Assembly: GCA_020431135.1 (NCBI GenBank) | Contig: JAGQIT010000416.1 | Span: 1-5,211, forward strand | Source of the DNA: Myxococcales bacterium | GTDB lineage: Bacteria > Myxococcota_A > Polyangia > Nannocystales > Nannocystaceae | Length of the DNA: 5,211 bases | Reading direction: 5' to 3' | Shown here: piece by piece, positions 5,178 through 5,211 of the stretch | Layout: the number at the start of each line of letters is the position of its first letter | Numbering within the stretch: position 1 is the first letter of the stretch | Made by a program: the position numbers and the translations under genes | The notes under the pieces: generated by a model | Seen by the model: the letters and a program-made list of their open reading frames with translations, nothing else | Told to the model about the DNA's origin: nothing | Databases searched by the model: none

Positions 5178-5211
5178 TCGGCGTGATACTCATGGGCCGC
5201 CCGAGGAGATC
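5168..5211 (-). other. possible 3' end of a minus-strand gene at the right edge
   Basis: From the right edge one minus-strand frame reads SPRAAHEYHAERR and stops at TAG (5168-5170). If real, it is the C-terminus of a gene converging on the winged-helix gene, which would fit the hairpins between them. Thirteen codons are too few to tell from chance. Confidence 0.2.

Noticed and set aside
1..5211. CRISPR array, tRNA, rRNA, insertion sequence or attachment site
   Set aside because: No regularly spaced repeats, cloverleaf, transposase motif or terminal inverted repeats were found on reading both strands.

Overview
The window is about 5.2 kb of very GC-rich bacterial DNA, around 70% by eye. Third codon positions are almost all G or C, and most starts lack a strong Shine-Dalgarno sequence. 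Base composition, a Coq4-like protein, several one-component regulators and a leucine-rich-repeat (LRR) protein fit a Myxococcota-type soil bacterium such as the Polyangia. This assignment is inference, because no rRNA or other marker gene is present; an actinobacterial origin is not excluded, since relatives of the last gene are common there.

Layout. At the left edge is the probable 3' end of a plus-strand gene, followed by overlapping inverted repeats that could terminate transcription from both sides. Next comes a divergent pair: a Coq4-family protein (82-786, minus) and a TetR/AcrR-family repressor (878-1540, plus). They share a short AT-richer promoter region holding candidate -35/-10 boxes and two inverted repeats. 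A 9-bp-arm palindrome (1551-1570) separates tetR from the convergent gene that follows.

A second divergent pair comes next: an NmrA-like, atypical-SDR NAD(P)-binding protein on the minus strand (1616-2303) and a LysR-family regulator (2366-3346, plus). The SDR gene is broken by a frameshift near 1829. Its C-terminal part reads clearly in a second frame, so it is either a recent pseudogene or a sequencing error. The intergenic region has TGAAC/GTTCA half-sites and a 10-bp direct repeat spaced exactly 30 bp.

The right third holds a gene for a small LRR protein with three regular 27-residue repeats (about 3589-4383, start uncertain), with a hairpin over its stop codon. A roughly 390-bp intergenic stretch follows, containing a 9-bp all-GC stem-loop and then an AT-rich promoter-like island. 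The last gene encodes a 108-residue winged-helix regulator (4775-5101), followed by GC-rich hairpins.

How the genes relate. The first four genes form two regulator-plus-redox/quinone-type pairs, each probably with the regulator acting on its own promoter and its divergent partner. Nothing ties the LRR protein or the small winged-helix protein to them functionally. I see no mobile element, CRISPR array, tRNA or rRNA. I do not see a convincing new multi-gene system. The points most worth following up are the Coq4-TetR divergon, the frameshifted SDR and the LRR protein.
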